A stretch of 64,000 bases of DNA, from assembly GCF_000934605.2 (NCBI RefSeq), contig NZ_CP010897.2, positions 2,294,001 through 2,358,000 of the forward strand, in the 5' to 3' direction. Origin of the DNA: Pandoraea vervacti (lineage in GTDB: Bacteria > Pseudomonadota > Gammaproteobacteria > Burkholderiales > Burkholderiaceae). Below the pieces are notes generated by a model that worked only from the letters and a program-made list of their open reading frames with translations, searched no databases and was not told where the DNA came from. The translations under genes were made by a program, and so were the position numbers. Below, one piece after another: positions 6,953-15,491 of the stretch; the stretch's first letter is position 1; every line of letters starts with the position of its first letter.

Positions 6953-9952
6953 TCAACCGGTGCACGCCCCGGGACTCATGCGTGTTTCCGGCTGAGCGTC
7001 GATGGGTGAAGACCGGGAGGACAGGGAGGACTGGGAGCGCTCGGAGCGCTCGGAGCGCTGAGATTGTTGGGCGTGTTGGGGTGAGCCCGACGCGCCGCGT
7101 CGGCCGCCGGGCGACTCGCACGGCACCACCGGAAATTCGGGCAGGCTTTGCAGAAGACTCCCAAACGACATTTCGCTTGCCGTCAGACTGAGCGTGCTTG
7201 ACGCGAGCGATGGCGAGGAAAACGCATGCCGGGCGAGGTTTGCCCGCCGTAGCGCATCGGATGTGGCGTGCGCATGTCCCTGACGTCTTGCCCCCTCCTG
7301 CCCGTGTGGGTCGGCTTCGGTTCGTTGCCCCGGCGGCGCGGCCATCTGTACCAGAGCGGCCGTGCGCAACCGGGCGCTTTCCCGCGACACGGCGCTCGCC
7401 TCCGCCTGCCGTTGCCCGAGACGTCGATGGTGCGATGCGTGGGCGTCGGCGGCACGCTTTGCATTGTCGAGCGTCGCTTTCGCGGTGCAGGCAACGGTGG
7501 CTAACGTCGCAAGCCGACTGAGCTTCACCGCCTGCGCGGCTCGGGTGACCTGTTCGCTACCATGCAAAAGCAGTGTCTGCGTCGATGCGCCGGGGGCGAC
7601 GCGCTCGGCCTCCATGAGCGCCTTGTGCTGCGACCGGGTCGCATCGATGCTCGCCTGGAACATTTGCGCTACATGGGCTTTCGACGCGTCGGGGTGCCGG
7701 GCGACGAACGCTTCGTACCTGTCGAGCGCCATCTCCCGAATGCGGTCCAGCGCGGGTTTGCGAGCGCAGATCACGTCGTCGCCGTACGCGGCGCAGGCGT
7801 CTTCGAGCATTGCCCGGGTATGGGGGGGCGGCGCCGCCTCTGCGGGCAGGACGTTGCGCCACGCGTCGTCCAGTGCGTCCTTTACCTGCGCCTGGAACTT
7901 GCGCTGCTCTGCCAACGTCTGCGTCGGCGAGTTTGCCCGCACGGTGGCTTCCATGTGCGTTCTCGACATCCGGGCGATGGCAGCGGGAGTGATCGTTTCA
8001 CGAAATCGGTCGAGGATGTCGGCGACCGGGACGTTTTGCGTCATGCGTCGGGGGCCAAGAATTCTCGAGGCCTTATCGAGCGTCGTAAAGGCCCGATCGT
8101 GGATTTTCTTGATGCGTTTTGGACATAACATCAGGGTGGTTCGGGTGGCAAAGCGTCTGCCTTCGAGTTCCTGGACCAGATCCTTGGCGCGTTGCGGAAG
8201 ATTGCCCCAGGACGATGCAAGTTCTTTTAGCAGGCCGTCGTATTCCGAATCCGGGGGCTGTACGACGACGCTGGCGATGCTTCTGCGTTGCATGCGCGCT
8301 TCCGTCATGGCATCGAACAGGCCGACCATTGCGGCGTCGAAGTCGGGCAGGGCGCGCGCGCGAAACCCGAGCATTGAGCTCAGATACGCGCCGGCCGGGG
8401 TCTTGAGCATGTCCCAAACCGCCCGGGCCGTCAGAATGCGATCGTCGATCAGTCGGCCCAGCAGTTGCAGGTAAAGGACGGCGCACGCCACGCTCAGCCG
8501 CGCGGTCTCGGATGAATCCGTGGCGCAATAGTCGAGGCCTCGGGCGACGGACGTGACAATATCCTCGTCAAGGAGTCGGCGCGCGTGTATCGACATTGGC
8601 TGCGCGTGCCCGGTGATCCTCAGATCGCGCAGGCGATTCGCGAGTGCCCCCAGCGTTTGATACTCCCTGATCGTCGGGGCACTGCTGTTCGCCACGCGGA
8701 CGGCCGGATCTCTCAGGAAGACGTAGTCGATGGGGCGGCACGTGAGCTTTCGCAAGCGCCTGAGCATGCCAATGCTGGTGCTCTCGACCTCAAGCAGGCG
8801 GCCGACCGACATGCGACTGCGCACGGGCGTGGTGTTGGCGTCGAGGGCGATGGCTTCGGCAATCGCGACTTCGGCGGACATTGTCGCGCCGGGCACGGTG
8901 CAGGGGGCGTCGGGTTTGCGAGCGAATGCCGAGCCAGCGCCGCATCTGCCGGGGGCGCATCGGATACGGCGTCTGGCGTCCACGATGCGAACCGTCCCGA
9001 TGTCGACGCGGTGCCGATCACCCATGTATGCGTGAATATGCAGCAACGGCGCCACCGCGTGATGCGAGTCGATGTCCTGAGCAAAGTAGATCGCCATGCG
9101 CCTGGGGGATGCGTATGCGACGAACATGAGGTTTGCGGTGCCGAGTTTCGTTTGCAGTTCGACCACGGCCGTTGGGCTGGCGATGTTCCATCGGGTGTCC
9201 GTTCGGTAGACGGCCTCCGGTCCCAGCAGCGCCTGAAAAATGTGTGCCACGCCCTCATGCATTGCGGGGTCGAACGCGCCCCGACTCGCAAGAATGGGTT
9301 CGTAGGCGGGCGGCGCAACCGCCTGATCCGTCCGGTCGCGAGGGGCCGCGCACCTGGCTTGCGTGGGCCGCGGCGCCGTGTCCGGGATCAGCGTCAGCGA
9401 GCCGGACGGCGCGGCGATGACGGCGCTGGGCGTCACGAGCGAGCGGATCGCCGTCGCCAGATCGGGCATTCCCGGCGGATCCGTGTCGACGGAGCCGACC
9501 GGGCCGATCGACCTGCCCGACTCAATCGACTGATTCGTCCCAATCGATTGAATCGACCCATTCGATCCATTCGACCCAAGCGACCCAAGCGACGCATTCG
9601 GCCCATTCGGCCCATTCGGCCCAAGCGGCGCGGTGGACGCAGTCGGCGCACGCAACGTGACGGCACGCCGCTCGGCGACGAGGTCGCGCGATTGCGGCGT
9701 CACCTGTCCATGTCCGGCGGCAAGCCTGCCGGGGCGCACCAGCGTCGCCGCGGTCGGGGGAGTGTCGGACATCTCCATGGGCGGCCAGGTGTGGCGTTGT
9801 ACGGACGTTCGCGGGCGCGCCGTGCGTGTGAGGCGATACCCCTGCTTCCAGCGGAGTTTGGGGTGGGTCGGTGCGGCGAGTGCCGGGCGGGGCGTCTCCG
9901 GACTGGCGGCCGCCCCTGGCGTGACGGCACTTGCAGAAGGGCTCGATAGCAT
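6953..9952 (-). CDS. Unknown 999-aa protein, paralog 3 of a four-gene array
   Basis: The family is unrecognised. It shares the array core with paralogs 1 and 2 but is more divergent: RWNIASP replaces GKWNIGT, followed by YFAQDIDSHH, IVDARRRIR, FLRDPAVRVANSS, WRNVLPAEAAPP, ARKPALDRI and RHPDASKAH in the same order. The N-terminus has the PKLRWKQGYR motif, then an extended low-complexity segment (about residues 105-150) of Gly/Asn/Ser/Ile repeats such as GPNGPNASLGSLGSNGSNG. The IRKFLLD-RIGGIG block of paralogs 1 and 2 is missing. The C-terminal tail is Ser-rich with a LLQSLPEFP motif, then further repeats. No signal peptide or membrane helix is visible. The start has no Shine-Dalgarno sequence; it lies 95 bp after the end of paralog 4, so co-transcription is possible. 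Confidence 0.8.
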   Translation of the reverse strand: MLSSPSASAVTPGAAASPETPRPALAAPTHPKLRWKQGYRLTRTARPRTSVQRHTWPPMEMSDTPPTAATLVRPGRLAAGHGQVTPQSRDLVAERRAVTLRAPTASTAPLGPNGPNGPNASLGSLGSNGSNGSIQSIGTNQSIESGRSIGPVGSVDTDPPGMPDLATAIRSLVTPSAVIAAPSGSLTLIPDTAPRPTQARCAAPRDRTDQAVAPPAYEPILASRGAFDPAMHEGVAHIFQALLGPEAVYRTDTRWNIASPTAVVELQTKLGTANLMFVAYASPRRMAIYFAQDIDSHHAVAPLLHIHAYMGDRHRVDIGTVRIVDARRRIRCAPGRCGAGSAFARKPDAPCTVPGATMSAEVAIAEAIALDANTTPVRSRMSVGRLLEVESTSIGMLRRLRKLTCRPIDYVFLRDPAVRVANSSAPTIREYQTLGALANRLRDLRITGHAQPMSIHARRLLDEDIVTSVARGLDYCATDSSETARLSVACAVLYLQLLGRLIDDRILTARAVWDMLKTPAGAYLSSMLGFRARALPDFDAAMVGLFDAMTEARMQRRSIASVVVQPPDSEYDGLLKELASSWGNLPQRAKDLVQELEGRRFATRTTLMLCPKRIKKIHDRAFTTLDKASRILGPRRMTQNVPVADILDRFRETITPAAIARMSRTHMEATVRANSPTQTLAEQRKFQAQVKDALDDAWRNVLPAEAAPPPHTRAMLEDACAAYGDDVICARKPALDRIREMALDRYEAFVARHPDASKAHVAQMFQASIDATRSQHKALMEAERVAPGASTQTLLLHGSEQVTRAAQAVKLSRLATLATVACTAKATLDNAKRAADAHASHHRRLGQRQAEASAVSRESARLRTAALVQMAAPPGQRTEADPHGQEGARRQGHAHATSDALRRANLARHAFSSPSLASSTLSLTASEMSFGSLLQSLPEFPVVPCESPGGRRGASGSPQHAQQSQRSERSERSQSSLSSRSSPIDAQPETRMSPGACTG
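7034..7062. repeat. Three tandem AGCGCTCGG nonamers in paralog 3
   Basis: A perfect 9-bp tandem repeat (AGCGCTCGG, about three copies) lies in the 3' part of the gene and encodes a SERSERSQ-like run. A degenerate GGGAGGACA repeat lies immediately beside it. Confidence 0.75.
9530..9631. repeat. Nonamer tandem array (CATTCGGCC family) in paralog 3
   Basis: About eleven degenerate copies of a 9-bp unit (CATTCGGCC, CATTCGACC, AAGCGACCC variants) run for roughly 100 bp inside the coding sequence. Adjacent copies at 9596-9624 are identical, which suggests recent expansion. They encode the GPNG/SLGS/SNGS low-complexity segment. Confidence 0.8.
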
Positions 9953-10047
9953 GGAATGCGTGCGTAGTGTGCAAAGCGCAATGCGATATTGCGGGGATGG
10001 GGCGGATGGGCTAACGATGGGGCTACGGTCCTCGCGAGGCGTGCCGC

Positions 10048-13000
10048 TTATGAGCGCTGCGGCGGTTCGAAGCGCGCATGCGCGCTGCCCTCTCTTAGCC
10101 GTGCGAGTCGGTACGCCATCTCGTGCTCGCGTGGCGCGCGCTGCGGTGGGCCTTCTGGTACAGCGGGGAAGTACACGTTTTCCAGCCCCTCCGGCATATT
10201 GGCCGCGCCGGCGGTGGCCGCGCCCACGTCGGCGTGAGGCGAGGTGCCTTGCGACGGCATCGTTTGCGCCGCACGTTCGCCGCCACGTTCACCGGAACGT
10301 TCAGCGCCACGTGCTGCCCGCGTTTGCGTCGCCTGCGCTCGCGCGTCATCGCATGCGGCGTCCTGCGCCTGACGGTTCACCTCATGGCGAACCCATTGCT
10401 TCGCCTGACCAGCAACGATGGCTGCCGCATGCACGGCGGCTTGCTCGGCCTGCATGGCGGCCGCCTTTCGGGCATCGACCTTCGCGGCGCAGGCGGCATC
10501 TTCGGCTTGTCTGCGAACGTTCTCGCGCATGGCGTCGTTCGCCGCCTGCACCGCTGCGCTCAGAGCGCTCACGTGAGCGGATGTCAGTGCAGCTTCCGTG
10601 TGTTTGCGCATTTTCGCCTTCCTGGCAGCCTCTTGCGCGCTGCGTTCGGCTTGCGATTGCGTGCTCGACGTTACCGTCGCTGCCGGCTCGGCGGTGTCCG
10701 CGATCGTCGCCAGGTAGGCCGCCCTGGCCGCTCGCAAGCATGTTTCGAACTGCGACTGGAGCGCGTCCTGGCTCGCGCCCGGATGGCGGCGCTGGAATTC
10801 GGCATACACGGCGACGTGCTCGTCGATGATCGCGTCGCGCGCTTGCTTGCGTGCTGCGGCGACGGCACTGCCATATTCGGCGCCATGCGTCTCGACGATC
10901 GCCTTCGCGATGTGAGCGGGCGGTGCGCTGTTCGGCAAGACGTCATGCCACGCCTTTGCGACGAGCTTGTCGATCATGTCGCGAAACGCCCGGACTTCGG
11001 CGGTCTTGATGGTTGGCATGGCTTCGCGCATCTTCGTTGCCAGCCGGAGATTGTCTGCCGTATTGAGTGCGCTTAAGGAAAGCGACTCCCTCGCGCTCAG
11101 CAGGACTTCCTTGAGCGTCACATGCTCGAACGTCAGCGGTTGCGCCACATCCACCTGTAGCCACCTGCGCGCTGTCAGTTTGACGGCCGTGCGCAGGCTC
11201 ACGAAGGCCAGGGATTCCCGTAGCCGGGGCACCAGATCGGCGGATTTGAGCCACGCGACCAGTGCGTTTCGGACGTCGCCCGGCGTGTGCGCAGCACGCA
11301 AGAGCTCCACATAGAAGCATCGTCCACAGCCGCCGGGTTTGCTCAACAGGACTCGCATCAATACCACGCGATCCGCGCCGGCTTTCTTCAGGTCGTCGAG
11401 CAGACTGACCCATGCGCGCGCGAGCATCGGATGCATGGCGACACGAGTGGCGAGCAGCGAGACATACGCTTTTCCTTCCGGGGATAGCAGGGTGTCGGTG
11501 ATCGTTCTGGTCCGGACGATCTCGGTGCGTGCGAGCACGCCCAGCAGGCGCAGGTAGCAGGCGTTGCTCATGAGGCCGAGATGCGCCGCGTCGGTGAACC
11601 TGCCGTCGAAGCGCAGCAGGGCGTTGGACAAAGCGTCGAGGAGGGGCGGCACGGGCAGTCGGCGCGCAACGTGGATCATGGCGGCGATGTCGCCGGTGAT
11701 CAGATGCGCGTGAAGCTCGTTGACGGCGGCGGCGAATTGCTGGATGGCCAGAATCGTCGGATTCCGGCTGTTGGCCGTCGTCACGCCATAGTCCCGATGG
11801 TAGACCACACTTACCGGCCGCTTCGTTTGCGTTTGCAGCAAGGCCAACGTGCTGGCGCACGAATCGCAGGTGTCGAGCAGCGTGTTGAAGTGAATGCCGC
11901 CCACGAGCGGGGCGTGTCTGGCGTCGCGAGCGACCACCGTCGCGATAATCTGTTCGGCGTCGTTCACGCGGTCAGCCGTCGTTGCGCACGCGGGATCGAG
12001 CACCGGCAAGTTCATCTGCATCGCCGTCTTGCTTGGCGAATCCGGAGATTCAAGGACGGCACGTGCCAGGCGACGCTTCGCATCGATGAACGTGATGGGC
12101 CCGATGGCGACCTCGTCAGCGTCGCCCATCGTCCGATGGATGGCGAGGGTGACGTCTTTGGCACGCATGCCTCCGGACAGGGAAAAGTACACTTTGCGTC
12201 CTGACGGCGTCTCGACACTGGCAAAAGCGAAGTTGTTCTCCCGCAGTTGCGATTTAAGGTCGGCAACGCCGGCGGCATGGCCGATATTCCATTCGCCGTC
12301 GGTTTCGAATACCAGCTCCGGGCCCAGTATCGTCCGGTAGACGGCCAGGTCGAACCCGTTGTGCTCCGGATGAAACCGGTTGCGGCTCGACAGACTTGCC
12401 TTGTTGGCGCAGACGAACGCCTGCTGTGCGTTTTGCGACGTAAAGATTCGCACGGCCTCATCGCTCGCACAGGATAAGGGGCGAGACTTTGGTCTGGGCG
12501 GCGCCTGTGCTTCGAGTTGCCGAAGCACGTTCCGAAAGCTGGAAGTCCGTCGGAGTTCGGCAGCCGGCGTTTTGAATTGTTGCTTGCCTTCGCAGTACAG
12601 GTCGATGAGACGTTTATCGTCGGGCACGTCGGGGTCGAGGCGGTGAAAAGCGTTCGACGCCGACTCGGGCCGGAACCGATGCGACACGTAGTACCGGTGC
12701 CTGTCCGCCTGCACGACGATAGACGACGGCTGTCCCGGCAGGCGCATGCCGAAGACCGTTTTCTCGAAGGGAATCCCTGCGACGAGGTTGGTCAACGTGA
12801 GCGACACCAGTGATGACGATGGTGGCTGCGTCGACATGTCCGATTGCGCGGCCGCTCGCTGCGTCTGCGCAATCGGCGCTGTGTCGGCCAGGCGGCCCTC
12901 GATCGTATCGAGGTGCTGCGGGACGGGAGGAAGCCCGGCCAATTGCGCGTTATCGGCCGAAAGCACCGAAAGTCGGCTGCCCGACGTATTGACTCTGACG

Positions 13001-13473
13001 TACTGGTCGTTGTGCACGAACAGTCCCATTGGCGCATCGCGCTTCGACGTCGGATTCGCGGTGGCGGCGCCCGGTGGCGAGCGCGTGGCCGAGGTGGTCG
13101 GTGTCGCGGGCAGCACACGTACGCGCGATAGCGCGGTCGCGGAGTCCGACGTAGACGGGGCAAGGACGTCAAGGACGTCAAAGACGAGCCGACGCGCCGC
13201 TTTGGGGCCAGTATGGGTTTTCGGGGGCTTGGGCGGCAGGCTGAAGTCGCTCGGTTTGACGGGCGATGGGTTGCTGATCAGCTCGCGCCACGGGGGATGG
13301 CGGTGACGCGCGTTGCCGGCGGTTGCCGACGACGCGAAATCGACAAATTCACTCGATCGCTTCTGGCAGGGGGAGAGTGCAAGGTTCGCTCCCGAAGCGC
13401 CACGATGCGGTGCGGGGGGAGGCAGGGGGGCGCGCGGTGGAGGCGGCGGCGAGACGTGAATGCGGGGAATCAT
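10048..13473 (-). CDS. Unknown 1141-aa protein, paralog 4 of a four-gene array
   Basis: This is the largest and most divergent copy and the first of the array in transcription order. Its first 30 residues are strongly Pro-rich (HVSPPPPPRAPLPPPAP), with no signal peptide. The core is recognisable by EWNIGHAAGV, FIDAKRRLAR, YHRDYGVTTANS, WHDVLPNSAPP, ARKQARDAII and RRHPGASQD, all in the same order as in the other three. The YFAQDID-H motif of the others is replaced by a YFSLSGGM sequence, so if that motif is catalytic this copy may be altered. The C-terminal third is Ala/Arg/Gln-rich and charged and ends with a YFPAVPEGPP segment. The start at 13473 lacks a visible Shine-Dalgarno, so it could be slightly wrong. 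It lies 143 bp downstream of tal on the same strand, without an obvious terminator between them. Function unknown. Confidence 0.8.
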   Translation of the reverse strand: MIPRIHVSPPPPPRAPLPPPAPHRGASGANLALSPCQKRSSEFVDFASSATAGNARHRHPPWRELISNPSPVKPSDFSLPPKPPKTHTGPKAARRLVFDVLDVLAPSTSDSATALSRVRVLPATPTTSATRSPPGAATANPTSKRDAPMGLFVHNDQYVRVNTSGSRLSVLSADNAQLAGLPPVPQHLDTIEGRLADTAPIAQTQRAAAQSDMSTQPPSSSLVSLTLTNLVAGIPFEKTVFGMRLPGQPSSIVVQADRHRYYVSHRFRPESASNAFHRLDPDVPDDKRLIDLYCEGKQQFKTPAAELRRTSSFRNVLRQLEAQAPPRPKSRPLSCASDEAVRIFTSQNAQQAFVCANKASLSSRNRFHPEHNGFDLAVYRTILGPELVFETDGEWNIGHAAGVADLKSQLRENNFAFASVETPSGRKVYFSLSGGMRAKDVTLAIHRTMGDADEVAIGPITFIDAKRRLARAVLESPDSPSKTAMQMNLPVLDPACATTADRVNDAEQIIATVVARDARHAPLVGGIHFNTLLDTCDSCASTLALLQTQTKRPVSVVYHRDYGVTTANSRNPTILAIQQFAAAVNELHAHLITGDIAAMIHVARRLPVPPLLDALSNALLRFDGRFTDAAHLGLMSNACYLRLLGVLARTEIVRTRTITDTLLSPEGKAYVSLLATRVAMHPMLARAWVSLLDDLKKAGADRVVLMRVLLSKPGGCGRCFYVELLRAAHTPGDVRNALVAWLKSADLVPRLRESLAFVSLRTAVKLTARRWLQVDVAQPLTFEHVTLKEVLLSARESLSLSALNTADNLRLATKMREAMPTIKTAEVRAFRDMIDKLVAKAWHDVLPNSAPPAHIAKAIVETHGAEYGSAVAAARKQARDAIIDEHVAVYAEFQRRHPGASQDALQSQFETCLRAARAAYLATIADTAEPAATVTSSTQSQAERSAQEAARKAKMRKHTEAALTSAHVSALSAAVQAANDAMRENVRRQAEDAACAAKVDARKAAAMQAEQAAVHAAAIVAGQAKQWVRHEVNRQAQDAACDDARAQATQTRAARGAERSGERGGERAAQTMPSQGTSPHADVGAATAGAANMPEGLENVYFPAVPEGPPQRAPREHEMAYRLARLREGSAHARFEPPQRS
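10272..10314. repeat. 12-bp tandem repeats (CACGTTCGCCGC family) in paralog 4
   Basis: Three to four degenerate 12-bp units beginning CACGTT or AACGTT encode an AERSGERGGERA run. They are in frame with the gene. Confidence 0.65.
13162..13187. repeat. AAGGACGTC nonamer repeats in paralog 4
   Basis: Two exact and one partial AAGGACGTC units are in frame near the 5' end of the gene and encode a FDVLDVLA run. Confidence 0.65.
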
Positions 13474-13616
13474 GGCGGGGCGTCAGATCGCCGGCGACGA
13501 GACGCACGGCAATGCTGACGCCGCCAACCCGCCGTAAGCGCTTGTGCACGAAGTGAACGTGCTGCGAAGTCTTACGTCGGGTCAAGCTGCGTACTTTCAG
13601 AAAACGCTCCGCGCAA

Positions 13617-14576
13617 TTATTGTCCGGCGCGTGCCGCGTCAATCAACCCTTCGAGCTTGATGGCGTCGGCCGCGAATGCGCGAATGCCCTCCGCGAGCTT
13701 TTCGGTGGCCATGGCGTCGTCATTGAGTGCGAAGCGGAACGACGGTTCGTCCGTTTTCACGCGTTCGATGACGGCAGCGCGCGCGTCCTTGACGTCGAGC
13801 TGCCGTTTGACTTCGCCATCGGTCGTCCGCAGTTGCTCAAGAAGCGCCGGGCTTATCGTGAGCAGATCGCAGCCTGCCAGCGCGAGAATCTGGCCCGTCG
13901 AGCGGAAGCTCGCGCCCATGACCTCCGTGCCGTAGCCGAAGTGCTTGTAATAACGATAGATGCTCGACACCGAACGCACGCCCGGATCGTTTTCGCCAGC
14001 CATCGCGGCGTCGTCCCAGCTTGCACCGGCTGACTTCTTGTACCAGTCGTAAATGCGGCCGACGAACGGGGAAATCAGGCACGCACCGGCTTCGGCACAA
14101 GCCGCCGCCTGAACCAGCGAAAAGAGCAGCGTCATGTTGCAGCGAATGCCGTCGCGCTCCAGGATCTCGGCCGCGCGAATCCCTTCCCACGTCGATGCAA
14201 TCTTGATCAGCACGCGTTTGCGCTCAATTCCTTCGGCTTCGTACATTGCAATGAGCTTGCGGGCACGTGCGACCGTGCCCGCCGTGTCGAACGACAGGCG
14301 CGCATCGACCTCTGTCGATACACGACCCGGCACGATGTCGAGAATTTCGCGGCCGAAGGCAATCAACAGGCGATCGATGATCTCGTCCGTCGACGCGGCG
14401 CGGTACTCGCCGACCACACGCGTGAGAATCGGGCGATAGGCGTCTTTCTGTACGGCGCCGAGAATCAGCGAGGGATTGGTGGTGGCGTCTTGCGGCTTGT
14501 AGGCGTCCATCGCCTGAAAGTCGCCGGTGTCGGCCACGACGATGGTGTGACGCTTGAGTTGGTCGAGCAGGTTCAT
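13617..14576 (-). CDS. tal: Transaldolase
   Basis: Transaldolase of the non-oxidative pentose phosphate pathway transfers a dihydroxyacetone unit between sedoheptulose 7-phosphate and glyceraldehyde 3-phosphate in the cytoplasm. The 319-residue product matches the usual 316-318 of TalB-type enzymes. It shows VVADTGD, the signature DATTNPSLIL (residues 30-39), and the Schiff-base lysine in RVLIKIASTWEGIRAAE (Lys125). The reading frame stays open far upstream to 15926, but the family N-terminus fits the ATG at 14576, so the longer frame is read-through antisense to rpiA. It is divergent from rpiA, a partner enzyme of the same pathway, with 207 bp between the starts. The four-paralog array follows on the same strand. 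Confidence 0.95.
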   Translation of the reverse strand: MNLLDQLKRHTIVVADTGDFQAMDAYKPQDATTNPSLILGAVQKDAYRPILTRVVGEYRAASTDEIIDRLLIAFGREILDIVPGRVSTEVDARLSFDTAGTVARARKLIAMYEAEGIERKRVLIKIASTWEGIRAAEILERDGIRCNMTLLFSLVQAAACAEAGACLISPFVGRIYDWYKKSAGASWDDAAMAGENDPGVRSVSSIYRYYKHFGYGTEVMGASFRSTGQILALAGCDLLTISPALLEQLRTTDGEVKRQLDVKDARAAVIERVKTDEPSFRFALNDDAMATEKLAEGIRAFAADAIKLEGLIDAARAGQ

Positions 14577-14783
14577 GAGAGCGGCCTTGCGAGAATTGCA
14601 CAGCGTGACATGAAATCCGGCTTGCGCCAGCCGAGCGCCAATGCGACGAGGGCGGCGCAGGCGGCGCGAGCTGAACAGGCCGGAACATCGGAGAAGCGTC
14701 CGGGCGGCAAGGCCACGAAAAACGGCGCGTCTCGCCCGCCTCCGGTAAACTTCCGACTTTACCAAACTTTGCCGGAAATCCCC

Positions 14784-15476
14784 ATGACCCAGGACGAACT
14801 CAAGCGCTTGGTCGGCCAGGCTGCTGCCGATTATGTGAACCAACACGTGCCCGAGGGCAGCGTGATCGGCGTGGGCACCGGGTCCACGGCCAACTGCTTT
14901 ATCGACGCGCTCGCGGCCCACAAGGGGCGCTATCGCGGCGCCGTGTCGAGCTCCGAAGCGAGCACCGAGCGCCTGCGCAAGCATGGCATCGAAGTGTTCG
15001 ACCTCAATCAGATCGACAGCCTGCCCGTGTATGTCGACGGCGCCGATGAAATCAACGCGCTCGGCCATATGGTCAAGGGTGGGGGCGGGGCGCTCACGCG
15101 TGAGAAGATCGTCGCCTCGGTCGCCGAAAAGTTCGTCTGCGTGGTGGACGCCTCCAAGGAAGTCGCCGTGCTCGGCGTCTTTCCGCTGCCGGTCGAAGTC
15201 ATTCCGATGGCCCAGGCGAGCGTCGCACGCGCGCTCGAAGCCCTGGGCGGCAAGCCGCAGGCACGCGTGCGCGCCGACGGCAGCCCGTACGTGACCGACA
15301 ACGGCTGCGCCATTCTCGACGTGCATGGCTTGCAGATCATCGATCCGGTCGCGTTCGAGGCGAAGGTCAATCAGATTCCCGGCGTGGTGACCGTGGGGCT
15401 GTTCGCGCAACGCGGTGCGGACCTGACCCTGATGGGCACGGCCTCGGGCGTGCGTTCCATCGATTACAAAGACTGA
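14784..15476 (+). CDS. rpiA: Ribose-5-phosphate isomerase A
   Basis: RpiA interconverts ribose 5-phosphate and ribulose 5-phosphate in the non-oxidative pentose phosphate pathway. The 230-residue protein carries the family landmarks GVGTGSTANCFI (phosphate loop), VDGADEIN and KGGGGALTREKIVA, the last two contributing the catalytic Asp, Glu and Lys. The family N-terminus (MTQDELKRLVGQAAADYV) places the start at 14784, although the frame is open upstream to 14490 across the tal start. Length is close to the 219 residues of the E. coli enzyme. It is divergent from tal and followed after 15 bp by a membrane protein gene, so the two are probably co-transcribed. Confidence 0.95.
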   Translation: MTQDELKRLVGQAAADYVNQHVPEGSVIGVGTGSTANCFIDALAAHKGRYRGAVSSSEASTERLRKHGIEVFDLNQIDSLPVYVDGADEINALGHMVKGGGGALTREKIVASVAEKFVCVVDASKEVAVLGVFPLPVEVIPMAQASVARALEALGGKPQARVRADGSPYVTDNGCAILDVHGLQIIDPVAFEAKVNQIPGVVTVGLFAQRGADLTLMGTASGVRSIDYKD

Positions 15477-15491
15477 GTTCAGGAGGGCAGG

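Noticed and set aside
500..13473. Idea that the four large proteins are adhesins or autotransporters
   Set aside because: No signal peptide, no beta-helical repeat pattern and no C-terminal barrel are visible.
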